In this document: positions 26,308 to 34,662 of the stretch, one piece after another
Position numbering within the stretch: position 1 is the stretch's first letter
Layout: every line of letters begins with the position of its first letter
Source of the DNA: Actinobacteria bacterium UBA6100
GTDB taxonomy: Bacteria; Actinomycetota; Coriobacteriia; Anaerosomatales; Anaerosomataceae
Direction of reading: 5' to 3'
Assembly (NCBI GenBank): GCA_002423585.1
Contig: DIWS01000004.1
Span: forward strand, 197,357 to 261,356
Length of the DNA: 64,000 nt
Position numbers and translations under genes: made by a program
The notes under the pieces: model-generated
What the model was told of the DNA's origin: nothing
Database searches by the model: none
The model's input: the letters and a program-made list of their open reading frames with translations, nothing else

Positions 26308-27540
26308 TCAGCCGTCGTAGCGCGTGATCAGGACCGACGCGTTGTGTCCGCCGAAGCCGAACGAGTTGCTCAGGACGGCGTCGACCCGGGCCTCGCGCGC
26401 GACGTTAGGTACATAGTCCAGGTCGCACGCAGGATCGGGTGTCGTGTAGTTGATCGTTGGAGGCAGGACCTCGCGCTCGATCGCCAGCGTGCAGATGACG
26501 GCCTCAAGCGCTCCGGCACCGCCGAGCAGGTGACCGGTCATCGACTTGGTCGAAGACACCGGCGGCGCATCCGACCCGAAGACGGCCTTGATGGCGCCGG
26601 TCTCGGCGGCATCGCCCAGCTCCGTCGATGTCCCGTGCGCGTTGATGTAGCCGATATCGGACGGGTTCAGACGCGCGCGCTCGAGTGCAGCGACCATGGC
26701 GCGGCGCGCTCCGTTACCGTCCGGTGCAGGCGCGGTCAGATGGTACGCGTCCGCGGACGCACCGTACCCCGCCAGCTCCCCGTAGATGTGGGCTCCCCTG
26801 GCCCTGGCGTGCTCCAGCTCCTCGAGGATCAGGATGCCACCGCCCTCACCCATCACGAAACCGTCACGATCGGCATCGAAGGGGCGCGAGGCGCCCAGCG
26901 GGTCGTCGTTGCGTGTGGAAAGGGAGCGCGCGGCACAGAAGCCGGCGAGACCGAGCGGCGTGATGCCGCAGTCGAACCCTCCGGCGATAACCACGTCAGC
27001 ATCTCCGCGCTTGATCGCTTCTCCGGCTTCACCGAGCGAGTGGTTGCCGGTCGCGCACGCCGAAACGGGCGCGTAGTTGATGCCCTTCGCGCCGAAGCGG
27101 ATCGAGATGTGCCCCGCCGCGAGGTCGACGATCATCATCGGAACCAGGAACGGACTGACGCGCCCCGGGCCCTTCTCGGCCAGCACGTCCTTCTGGTCCT
27201 CCATCGCATGCAGGCCGCCGATGCCCGATCCCACGATCACGCCCACCCGCTCGGCGTTCGACTCGTCGATGACGAGTCCGGAGTCGTCCATCGCCATCTG
27301 GGCGGCCACCACGGCGAATTGCTGGAAACGCGCCATGCGGCGTGCTTCCTTGGCGTCGATCCACGGCGTGGGGTCCCAGCCGTCCACGCAACCGCCGAAG
27401 CGGGTCGAGTACTCGGACGCATCGAAGAGCGAGACCTCGCCGATACCGCTCCTGCCTGCTGTGATCGCATCCCACACCGCGGGCACCCCGACGCCCACCG
27501 GTGAGACGGCGCCCAACCCCGTGATCACCACTCGTCTCAT
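26308..27540 (-). CDS. fabF: Beta-ketoacyl-ACP synthase II
   Basis: 410 aa elongating condensing enzyme of type II fatty-acid synthesis. Catalytic Cys162 in SACATGNHSLGEA, His in NAHGTSTELGD, His in MTGHLLGGAGA, and the GFGGHNASV ending. Start set at ATG 27540 (MRRVVITGLG); the frame continues upstream into the FabK-like gene. The start overlaps the stop of that gene by four bases. Confidence 0.97.
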   Translation of the reverse strand: MRRVVITGLGAVSPVGVGVPAVWDAITAGRSGIGEVSLFDASEYSTRFGGCVDGWDPTPWIDAKEARRMARFQQFAVVAAQMAMDDSGLVIDESNAERVGVIVGSGIGGLHAMEDQKDVLAEKGPGRVSPFLVPMMIVDLAAGHISIRFGAKGINYAPVSACATGNHSLGEAGEAIKRGDADVVIAGGFDCGITPLGLAGFCAARSLSTRNDDPLGASRPFDADRDGFVMGEGGGILILEELEHARARGAHIYGELAGYGASADAYHLTAPAPDGNGARRAMVAALERARLNPSDIGYINAHGTSTELGDAAETGAIKAVFGSDAPPVSSTKSMTGHLLGGAGALEAVICTLAIEREVLPPTINYTTPDPACDLDYVPNVAREARVDAVLSNSFGFGGHNASVLITRYDG

Positions 27541-28499
27541 CGCGCAGCTCCTTCTTCGGCGGCCTGCCACTCCGCGACCAACCGATCGATGACCTCGGCC
27601 GCGGGCAGCACATCGTGCACTCGCGCCGCGGACGTGCCGGCGAATACCAGCCCCGTGGTCACGTCTCCGGTCTGCGATCGGATCAACGCGTCCATGATGC
27701 AGTACTCCTTGCCGCACTCCTTCAGGCATGCCCGGCACCGCTCGATGCGCTCGTAGTCGCCCCGCGCGTGCCGCTCGGTGAGCGGGTTGCGGATCGCGCG
27801 TCCCGGCAGGCCGACCGGGCTGGTGGTGAGCACGATGTCGTCATCGGTCGCTGCCACGTACATCGCCTTGAACGAGTCAGCGGCTGAGCACTCGGTGGTA
27901 GCGACGAACCGCGACCCCATCTGCACGCCCGACGCGCCGGCATCCAACATACGCTTGATGTCCGCGCCGGTGCAGATGCCACCCGCGGCGATGACGGGAA
28001 TCTCTACCGCGTCGAGGATCTCCGGCAACAGATCGTCCACGTGCCGGTCGGTGCCCAGGTGCCCGCCGGCATCAACGCCCTCCACGATGACGGCCGAGGC
28101 ACCGAACTTCTCGGAGAGTCTCGCCACCCTCGCGGAGCCGACGATCGGCACCATCTCCACACCGGCGTCTTTGCACCAGCCGAAGACGTCACGCGAGAAT
28201 CCGGCGCCGGCGATGATGATGTCGGCGCCCTCCGAGATGGCCGCGTGGACGAGGTCCTTGAAGATCCGCACAGCCACCATGATGTTCACGCCGATGACGC
28301 CGTCAGTGGCCGCGCGCGCGGCGCGCACCTCCGCGCCAAGCTCTTCGGGCGTCAGCCCCGAGCCCGCGATGACGCCGACGCCGCCTGCTTGCGCGACCGC
28401 GCTCGCGAGCGGTGACAGCGAGATCCTCACTGCCATGCCCCCCTGCACTATGGGGAGACGAGCGGTACGGGTTCCGATGACGAGCCGGGGCATCTCCAT
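27537..28499 (-). CDS. FabK/nitronate monooxygenase-like flavin oxidoreductase with Cys motif
   Basis: 320 aa FMN-dependent TIM-barrel protein of the nitronate monooxygenase/FabK family: PIVQGGMAVRISL, GVIGVNIMVA, VEGVDAGGHLG, IAAGGICTGADI, GVQMGSRFVATTEC. Near the C-terminus four cysteines (C255, C258, C262, C267) form CRACLKECGKEYC, which the other FabK at 30532 lacks. It lies between acpP and fabF inside the fatty-acid cluster, so an ACP-linked redox step is likely. Whether it is a second enoyl reductase is unproven. Start ATG 28499 has AAGG 5 bases upstream. Confidence 0.85.
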   Translation of the reverse strand: MEMPRLVIGTRTARLPIVQGGMAVRISLSPLASAVAQAGGVGVIAGSGLTPEELGAEVRAARAATDGVIGVNIMVAVRIFKDLVHAAISEGADIIIAGAGFSRDVFGWCKDAGVEMVPIVGSARVARLSEKFGASAVIVEGVDAGGHLGTDRHVDDLLPEILDAVEIPVIAAGGICTGADIKRMLDAGASGVQMGSRFVATTECSAADSFKAMYVAATDDDIVLTTSPVGLPGRAIRNPLTERHARGDYERIERCRACLKECGKEYCIMDALIRSQTGDVTTGLVFAGTSAARVHDVLPAAEVIDRLVAEWQAAEEGAAR

Positions 28500-28580
28500 G
28501 TCGACCTTCCGCGTCGATTGAGGGCGGCGCCATCCGGCGTACCGGTGACGCCGCCCCGAAGCGGCTGCCCTGCAGCCGCG

Positions 28581-28823
28581 CTACTCCATGTTGGCCGCGA
28601 TGTAGTCCACCGCATCGCCGACCGTCTTGATCGACTCCGCGTCCTCATCCGGGATCGAGATCCCGAACGAGTCCTCGAGGGCCATGACAAGCTCGACGAT
28701 GTCGAGCGAGTCGGCGCCCAGGTCGTCGAAGAACGACGCATCGGCGGAGACATCATCCTCCTCGACCGAGAGCTGGTCGACGATCACTTCTTTCACCTTG
28801 GCGAAGATCTCCTCGTGCTCCAT
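28581..28823 (-). CDS. acpP: Acyl carrier protein
   Basis: 80 aa acidic four-helix carrier. Ser39 in GADSLDIVEL takes the phosphopantetheine arm. AAGGAGG precedes the ATG. It lies between fabG and the FabK-like gene and carries the growing acyl chain for all enzymes of this cluster. Confidence 0.98.
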   Translation of the reverse strand: MEHEEIFAKVKEVIVDQLSVEEDDVSADASFFDDLGADSLDIVELVMALEDSFGISIPDEDAESIKTVGDAVDYIAANME

Positions 28824-28863
28824 TCCAACACACCTCCTTCCGCGCTGTAGCGTGGATCCGGCT

Positions 28864-29616
28864 CTATGAGAAGGTCATTCCGCCATCGACGGCGAGGACC
28901 TGTCCGGTGATGTACGAGGCATCGTCGCTCGCAAGGAACGCGACCGCTGCTGCGATGTCCTCGGGTGTACCCAATCGTCCCATAGCGATCGCTCCGACGG
29001 CAGCGTCGCGCGCCGCCCCGGGAAGCGCGTCGGTCATGTCGGTGCCTATGAAGCCCGGTGCGATGGCGTTGGCCCGTACGTTCCGGGACGCCAGCTCTTT
29101 TGCGACCGACTTGGTCATACCCACCAGACCGGCCTTTGCGGCCGCGTAGTTGACCTGGCCGGCGTTGCCCACGAGTCCGACGACCGATGCGACGGTCACG
29201 ATCGACCCGCCTCGCGCCTTCATCATGATCTTCGAGGCCGCTCGAGTCGCATAGAACGCGCCAGAGAGGTTCGTGTCGATGACCGCCGACCAGTCATCGT
29301 CCGACATGCGGACCAGCAGGCCGTCGCGCGTGATGCCGGCGTTGTTCACGAGCACGTCGAGTCTGCCGAACGCTTCGAACACGTCGGCCACGAGCCTGGC
29401 GCAGGCCGCCGAGTCGCTCACATCGGCCTGGAACGCTCTCGCCGTGCCACCCGCACCCTCGATGCGTGCGACAACATCGGCTGCCGCGTCGGCGCGCCCG
29501 GCATAGTTCACCGCCACCATGGCGCCCTCACCTGCGAGCCGCTGTGCGATAGCAGCGCCGATACCGCGCGATGCGCCGGTCACCAGCGCCACTCGCCCGT
29601 CAAGACGTCCGGACAT
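28864..29616 (-). CDS. fabG: 3-oxoacyl-ACP reductase
   Basis: 250 aa short-chain dehydrogenase reducing beta-ketoacyl-ACP with NADPH. Cofactor motif TGASRGIGAAIA, NNAGITRDGL, catalytic Ser144, Tyr157 and Lys161, and GFIGTDMTDALP. The start is ATG 29616 with GGAGG upstream; it overlaps the fabD stop by one base. Confidence 0.97.
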   Translation of the reverse strand: MSGRLDGRVALVTGASRGIGAAIAQRLAGEGAMVAVNYAGRADAAADVVARIEGAGGTARAFQADVSDSAACARLVADVFEAFGRLDVLVNNAGITRDGLLVRMSDDDWSAVIDTNLSGAFYATRAASKIMMKARGGSIVTVASVVGLVGNAGQVNYAAAKAGLVGMTKSVAKELASRNVRANAIAPGFIGTDMTDALPGAARDAAVGAIAMGRLGTPEDIAAAVAFLASDDASYITGQVLAVDGGMTFS

Positions 29617-30521
29617 CACACCGCCTCCTTGACGCGTTCGGCCCCATCGCCTTCGGCTGAAAGCACGGTGAAGCCGCCGAAACGCTTCGCCAACCCGGTG
29701 AGCACCGCGCCGGGGCCTGTCTCGGCCACGACCGACACCCCGGCGGAGCGGAACGCCGCCATCGTCTCTGTCCACCGCACCGGCGAGACGATCTGCTCCA
29801 TCAGCCGGGCCTTCACGGTATCAGCGTCCCGGGTCATCTGCGGCAGGGTGTTCTGGAGCACCGGCAGGCGGGCATCCTGGAAACTCGTACTCGCGAGCAC
29901 CTCGGCGAACGCATCGCGCGCCGGCGCCATCAGCGGGCTGTGGAAGGGGCCGGCGACGTTCAGGGGCACGATCTTGCGGGCGCCGGCACCGAGCAACGCC
30001 TCGGACGCCCGCTCGATCCCGGCATACGTGCCCGACAAGACGACCTGTCCGGGCCCGTTGTCGTTGGCGACCCACACGCCACTCGCGCCCTCGAGCAACC
30101 CCGCGATCGTGTCGCGCTCCATGCCCAGAACAGCGGCCATGGTACCCGGAGTGACGGCTGCGACCTCGGCCATGATCTCCGAGCGGGCGACCACTAGTTC
30201 CAGGCCGGCCTCGGGCGAGAAGACACCCGCGAACGCCAGCGCCGCGAACTCTCCGAGACTGTGACCCGCCACGACGGCCGGAACGATACCGAGCGCCTCC
30301 AGCGACCTCGCCCACGCCAGATCCGCGAGATACAGAAGCGGCTGCGCGGCACGCGTATCAGCGAGGTCCGCATCCGGGCCTTCGGCTGAAACGCGCCGCA
30401 GGTCGAGCCCCGAGAGGCCCTCGGCAGCGTCGAGCAGCCGCGCTATGTCGCGGTCCGACGAGAACGGGTCCAGCATGCCGACACGTTGGGATCCCTGTCC
30501 GGGGAACGCGAACGCAAGCAT
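29616..30521 (-). CDS. fabD: Malonyl-CoA:ACP transacylase
   Basis: 301 aa enzyme loading malonyl groups onto ACP. FPGQGSQRVGM at the N-terminus, catalytic Ser88 in AGHSLGEFAAL, and His194 in GPFHSPLM. The ATG at 30521 gives the family-like MLAFAFPGQGSQ. A GTG at 30539 in frame would overlap the fabK stop and is less likely. Confidence 0.96.
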   Translation of the reverse strand: MLAFAFPGQGSQRVGMLDPFSSDRDIARLLDAAEGLSGLDLRRVSAEGPDADLADTRAAQPLLYLADLAWARSLEALGIVPAVVAGHSLGEFAALAFAGVFSPEAGLELVVARSEIMAEVAAVTPGTMAAVLGMERDTIAGLLEGASGVWVANDNGPGQVVLSGTYAGIERASEALLGAGARKIVPLNVAGPFHSPLMAPARDAFAEVLASTSFQDARLPVLQNTLPQMTRDADTVKARLMEQIVSPVRWTETMAAFRSAGVSVVAETGPGAVLTGLAKRFGGFTVLSAEGDGAERVKEAV

Positions 30522-30531
30522 CGCACCCACG

Positions 30532-31479
30532 CTAGGCACCCAGCCGTTCGCACATCTGCCGCATCGTCTCGGCGGCCTCGGCCATCATGCTGTCGATGAT
30601 GGCTGCGGCAGGTTCGATCGTGTCGACCATGGCCGCGCACTGCCCGGCCATCAGACTGCCCATGGCGGTGTCACCCTGACGCATCGCAAGCGCGAGCTTA
30701 CCCGCACCGAGCGCTTCGATCTCCTCGGCGCGGTTCTCGCGGTCAAGCTCCATGATCTGGCGCGCAAGCTTGTTCTTGATGACGCGCACAGGGTGGCCGG
30801 TGGAACGGCCGGTGACCACGGTGTCGCGGTCCTTGGCCTTGAGGATCTCGGCTTTGATGGCCGGGTGGATGGTGCACTCCTCGGCACACATGAACCGCGT
30901 ACCAACCTGGACGCCCTCTGCGCCGAGAGCGAACGCGGCGGCCATCCCACGGCCGTCGGCGATGCCGCCTGCCGCGATCACGGGGACCTTGACGGCATCA
31001 GCCAGCTGCGGGGTGAGCACCATGGTGGTGAGCTCACCGATGTGGCCGCCGGCTTCCATACCCTCGCCGATGACCGCGTCCGCGCCGATGGACTCCATGC
31101 GTTTTGCCAGTGCCACCGAGGGCACGATCGGGATGACCTTGATGCCGGCGTCCATGAGCGCCTGCATGTACTTTCCGGGATTCCCCGCGCCGGTGGTGAC
31201 CACCAGTACATGTTCGTCCAGCACCATCTGCACGAGCTCGTCGATGTGTGGAGTGAGTAGCATGAGATTCACGCCGAAGGGCCTGTCCGTCACAGCCTTG
31301 GCTCCGCGGATCTGCTCACGCAGCAGATCGGTGGGCATGTGCCCAGCGCCGATGATCCCCAGCCCGCCGGCATTGCTGACCGCTGCGGCCAGTTCGGCAG
31401 TCGCCGTCCATGCCATGCCGCCCTGGATGATCGGATGCTCGATTCCGAGAAGCGCCGTCACTCGTGAGTGCAGACTCAT
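30532..31479 (-). CDS. fabK: Enoyl-ACP reductase II (FabK)
   Basis: 315 aa FMN-dependent enoyl-ACP reductase completing each elongation cycle. Motifs: HPIIQGGMAWTATAELAAAVS, GVNLMLLTPHIDEL, VVTTGAGNP, EGMEAGGHIGELTT, VPVIAAGGIADGRGMAAAF, GVQVGTRFMCAEEC. FabK rather than FabI fits Firmicutes-like and coriobacterial pathways. It lies between fabH (6 bases upstream) and fabD. Confidence 0.94.
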   Translation of the reverse strand: MSLHSRVTALLGIEHPIIQGGMAWTATAELAAAVSNAGGLGIIGAGHMPTDLLREQIRGAKAVTDRPFGVNLMLLTPHIDELVQMVLDEHVLVVTTGAGNPGKYMQALMDAGIKVIPIVPSVALAKRMESIGADAVIGEGMEAGGHIGELTTMVLTPQLADAVKVPVIAAGGIADGRGMAAAFALGAEGVQVGTRFMCAEECTIHPAIKAEILKAKDRDTVVTGRSTGHPVRVIKNKLARQIMELDRENRAEEIEALGAGKLALAMRQGDTAMGSLMAGQCAAMVDTIEPAAAIIDSMMAEAAETMRQMCERLGA

Positions 31480-31485
31480 CTGCTG

Positions 31486-32469
31486 CTATCCCTTCGTCCA
31501 GCGGACGATCGCGGCGCCCCATGTGAGACCGCCGCCGAATCCGACCAGGGCGAGCACGTCTCCCGGGTGCAGTCGGTCGCCAGTATACAGGTCGTGCAGG
31601 GCCAGCGGTATGGAGGCCGCGGATGTGTTCCCGAAGCGCTCGACGTTGGAGAAGACCCGCTCGTCCGGCACCCCGAGCCTCTCGGCAATGGTCGCGATGA
31701 TGCGCTGATTCGCCTGGTGCGGCACCACCCACGCGAGATCCGCCGGTCCCAGCCCCGACGCCTCGAGCGCCGCCCGCGTCGTCTCGGGGATGACGCGGAC
31801 CGCGAACTTGAAGACCTCGCTGCCGATCATCTGCACGTACTGCTCCCCCGCTTCAAGACGCTCGGGCGTGCAGGGGGCCGCGGAGCCGCCGGCGGGGACC
31901 GCCAGGACGTTCGCACCTGATCCGTCGGTCCCGAGGTCGATCCCGAGCATGCCCGGCTCATCGGCGCTCTCGAGAACGACCGCACCGGCGCCGTCGCCGA
32001 AGAGCACGCACGTCGCGCGGTCGGTGAAGTCGACATGGCGCGTGAGCGCGTCTGCGCCCACCACGAGCACGCGCTGCGCCCGCCCGCTCTCGATGGCCAC
32101 GGTCGCGTACTGCAGCGCGAAGATGAAGCTGGTACATGCGGCAAGTACGTCGAACGCCGGACACGACGCGCCGATGGCCACCTGCACGAGTGCGGCGCTC
32201 GACGGGAACGAATGGTCGGGGCTGGATGTGCCGACGATGATCAGATCGAGATCGGTCGCCTCGAGCCCCGCATCGGCCAGCGCGGCCAGCGCGGCTGCCG
32301 CACCGAGGGTCGAGGTCGACTCACCCTCGCTCACAATGTGGCGCTCCCGTATGCCCGTCCGTGTGAGTATCCACTCCTCGGAGGTGTCGACCATCGCCTC
32401 GAGATCGCGATTGGTGAGGATGCGCTCAGGAACGAACGCTCCGATCCCGGTGATTGCGGCGTGTGTCAT
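31486..32469 (-). CDS. fabH: Beta-ketoacyl-ACP synthase III
   Basis: 327 aa initiating condensing enzyme joining acetyl- or branched acyl-CoA with malonyl-ACP. The triad is Cys112 (LAACTSFIFAL), His251 (VVPHQANQRII) and Asn281 (FGNTSAASIP). The ATG at 32469 gives the family start MTHAAITGIGAFVPE; no close Shine-Dalgarno is visible, and the frame is open upstream. It heads fabH-fabK-fabD-fabG-acpP-fabK-like-fabF, with a candidate promoter at 32532-32559. Substrate preference cannot be read here. Confidence 0.96.
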   Translation of the reverse strand: MTHAAITGIGAFVPERILTNRDLEAMVDTSEEWILTRTGIRERHIVSEGESTSTLGAAAALAALADAGLEATDLDLIIVGTSSPDHSFPSSAALVQVAIGASCPAFDVLAACTSFIFALQYATVAIESGRAQRVLVVGADALTRHVDFTDRATCVLFGDGAGAVVLESADEPGMLGIDLGTDGSGANVLAVPAGGSAAPCTPERLEAGEQYVQMIGSEVFKFAVRVIPETTRAALEASGLGPADLAWVVPHQANQRIIATIAERLGVPDERVFSNVERFGNTSAASIPLALHDLYTGDRLHPGDVLALVGFGGGLTWGAAIVRWTKG

Positions 32470-32531
32470 GGGGCGTACGGTCCCTTGTTCAGCGCCGCGC
32501 TCCTGCGCCCGACGCACCTGAGTGTCCGTGT

Positions 32532-32559
32532 AGTGTACACGTTTGCCCCTGGCGGGCAA
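32532..32559 (-). promoter_or_regulatory. Candidate promoter and palindrome ahead of fabH
   Basis: TTGCCC (32554-32559), 16-base spacer and TACACT (32532-32537) on the minus strand. The -35 box is also one arm of a TTGCCC/GGGCAA inverted repeat (5-base loop), which could be an operator for the fab cluster. It lies just before the plsX stop in transcription terms, about 65 bases ahead of fabH. Confidence 0.45.
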
Positions 32560-32565
32560 GCGTGC

Positions 32566-33573
32566 TCACGACGCATCCGGGACCCGCTCATCGGCGATGG
32601 CAGAAGCGATGTGCTGCGTGAGCTCGCCACGGACGGCTCGCGCGGCCGCCGCGATGCCGTTCGCGACCCCTTCCGCACCGGAGCCTCCGTGCGCGATCAC
32701 GCACACGCCCTTGACGCCGAGGAGAGGCGCTCCTCCGAAGCCCTCGGGATCGAGACGGCGCTTGAGCTCGCGCATCGACGGCAGGATGACCGAGGCAGCG
32801 ACTCGATTGGCCAGCGTGGCCGTGAGCGCAGTCTTGAGTTGTGCGAACAGCATCGCGGCCGTGCCCTCCATCGTCTTGAGGGCGACGTTGCCGGTGAACC
32901 CGTCGGTGACCACGACGTCGCAGGTGCCCGCTGGGACGTCTCGCCCCTCGACGTTGCCGATGAAGCCGGGGACCCCGGCCGCGAGCAGCGCGTGCGCCTC
33001 CTGGGCGAGCGTGCTGCCCTTGGTGTCCTCTTCGCCGATGTTGAGCAGCCCGATCGTCGGTGCGGTCACGCCCAGCACCACCTCGGCGTAAGCCGAGCCC
33101 ATCCGTGCGAACTCCACCAGCATCTCCGGCTTCACGTCCGCGTTCGCGCCCACGTCCAGGAGTACGACAGGACGTGCCGAGGCCGGGATGATCTGTGCGA
33201 TAGCGGGTCGGGTCACACCGGGTATCCGCCCCATGACCAGCGTCGCCGCAGCCATGCAGGCACCCGTGCTGCCCGCGCTGAAGAACCCTGCGGCCCGCCC
33301 CTCTTTCACTAGACGGCACCCGACGACGATGGACGAGTCCTTCTTCGTCCGCACCGCCGATGCCGGGTGCTCGGCCATATCGATGATCTCCGTGGCCGGT
33401 ATCGACTCGCAACGGTCTGATGCGAGCGGCGATACCACGGCGTCTGGCCCGACCAGCAGCAGCCGTAGCTCCGGGTCGGAGTCCAGCGCACGACGCGCAC
33501 CCTCGATCACCACATCGGGCGCATCGTCACCGCCCATGGCGTCGACCGCGATCACAGTAGCCTCCGTGGTCAT
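32566..33573 (-). CDS. plsX: Phosphate acyltransferase PlsX
   Basis: 335 aa peripheral membrane enzyme exchanging acyl-ACP and acyl-phosphate; acyl-phosphate is then used by PlsY. Motifs: AVDAMGGDDAPDVVIEGA, SAGSTGACMAAATLVMGRIPG, LLDVGANADVKPEMLV, VTDGFTGNVALKTMEG. It sits directly upstream of fabH. FakA and a DegV/FakB protein, which also make acyl-phosphate, are at 41327-43799. Confidence 0.97.
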   Translation of the reverse strand: MTTEATVIAVDAMGGDDAPDVVIEGARRALDSDPELRLLLVGPDAVVSPLASDRCESIPATEIIDMAEHPASAVRTKKDSSIVVGCRLVKEGRAAGFFSAGSTGACMAAATLVMGRIPGVTRPAIAQIIPASARPVVLLDVGANADVKPEMLVEFARMGSAYAEVVLGVTAPTIGLLNIGEEDTKGSTLAQEAHALLAAGVPGFIGNVEGRDVPAGTCDVVVTDGFTGNVALKTMEGTAAMLFAQLKTALTATLANRVAASVILPSMRELKRRLDPEGFGGAPLLGVKGVCVIAHGGSGAEGVANGIAAAARAVRGELTQHIASAIADERVPDAS

Positions 33574-33592
33574 GCGGACTCCTCGCTCGTCG

Positions 33593-34660
33593 TCACTGAT
33601 CCAGACCGAACACCGTGGCGAGGCGTACCAGGTCGATGTCGCGCTCGAACATCATGCGGATACGCTCGGCCTTCACCGGGTCGTGCAAGTGAACGCGACC
33701 GAACAGCGCCTCCATGCGCTCCACTGCGGTCAGCGTATCGGTGTCCACGAGGACCATCGGGACGCCCAGGTCCTCCGCGCGAGACATCACCGCGGCGCCG
33801 GGCATCTGATTGCCGGTGAGCACGATGCAGCGGGTGCTCGTCTCAAGGGCCGCAAGCTGCACGTCGGCGCGATCGCCGCCGGTGATCACCGCCTTGTTGG
33901 TCTTACGCCGGAAGAACCTCAGCGCCTTGTCCTGCCCCATCGCACCGACCATGAAAGACTCCACGGTGTCCCCCGCGCGATCGGAGGCCGTGAGGACGGT
34001 CCCGCCGAGCGCCGCCACGATCTCAGCCACGGTGACCGCGCTCAGTGCCGGGTCCTGCGCGATCACGCCGAGGACCGGGATGCCCCGGCTCTCAAGGAAC
34101 TCCGTCACCCGTCCGCGCACCACGGCAAGCCGTGACTCATCGATTCCGTTCAGGACCACACCACCCAGTGCCTCTCCGTACAGCTGTCCCACCCACACCG
34201 CGTCTTCGGGCAGGTCGGTCGGGCGGGGACGGTCGATCAGCAGGATCCGCGCGTCGAGCAACTCCGCGACCCGTAGCGCTGACAATCCAACACAGGCGCC
34301 CTGTGCGGGCTCCGTGGGTCCCTCCACGATCATGATGTCCCGCCCTGCGGCACATCGGCCGAAGGAGGCGAGCACGGACTCGTCCGTCGAGACGTCCTCC
34401 CCCGCCAGAACCCGCTCGATCAGGCCGTGCGAGCGCACGACCGGGCAGACGTCGGCGAGCCCCGAGGGACGCGGCAGCAGCCGATTCACGTACAGGGCGT
34501 CCTCATCAGTGGTCACATCCCCCTCCACGACCGGCATGGAACCGTACGGCTTGAAGTAGCCCACGTCCAGGCCCTGCGCGGCGAAGTGGCCGATCAGTGC
34601 GATGCACAGACCGCTCTTGCCCGTATACGGCTTTGTCGAGGTGACGACGATGGTGCGCAT
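33593..34660 (-). CDS. P-loop (BioD/Pta-N-like) plus DRTGG-domain protein
   Basis: 355 aa. The N-terminal half is a dethiobiotin-synthetase-like P-loop domain (VTSTKPYTGKSGLCIAL, then MIVEGPTEP). The C-terminal half resembles a DRTGG domain (LTASDRAGDTVESF, KAVITGGDRADVQLAALET). This is the layout of the N-terminal regulatory region of long phosphotransacetylases, but no PTA catalytic domain follows. It starts 2 bases after the stop of ADP-forming acetate-CoA ligase and has GGAGG upstream, so the two are almost surely co-expressed. A role as nucleotide- or metabolite-sensing partner of that ligase is inference. Confidence 0.8.
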   Translation of the reverse strand: MRTIVVTSTKPYTGKSGLCIALIGHFAAQGLDVGYFKPYGSMPVVEGDVTTDEDALYVNRLLPRPSGLADVCPVVRSHGLIERVLAGEDVSTDESVLASFGRCAAGRDIMIVEGPTEPAQGACVGLSALRVAELLDARILLIDRPRPTDLPEDAVWVGQLYGEALGGVVLNGIDESRLAVVRGRVTEFLESRGIPVLGVIAQDPALSAVTVAEIVAALGGTVLTASDRAGDTVESFMVGAMGQDKALRFFRRKTNKAVITGGDRADVQLAALETSTRCIVLTGNQMPGAAVMSRAEDLGVPMVLVDTDTLTAVERMEALFGRVHLHDPVKAERIRMMFERDIDLVRLATVFGLDQ

Positions 34661-34662
34661 GT

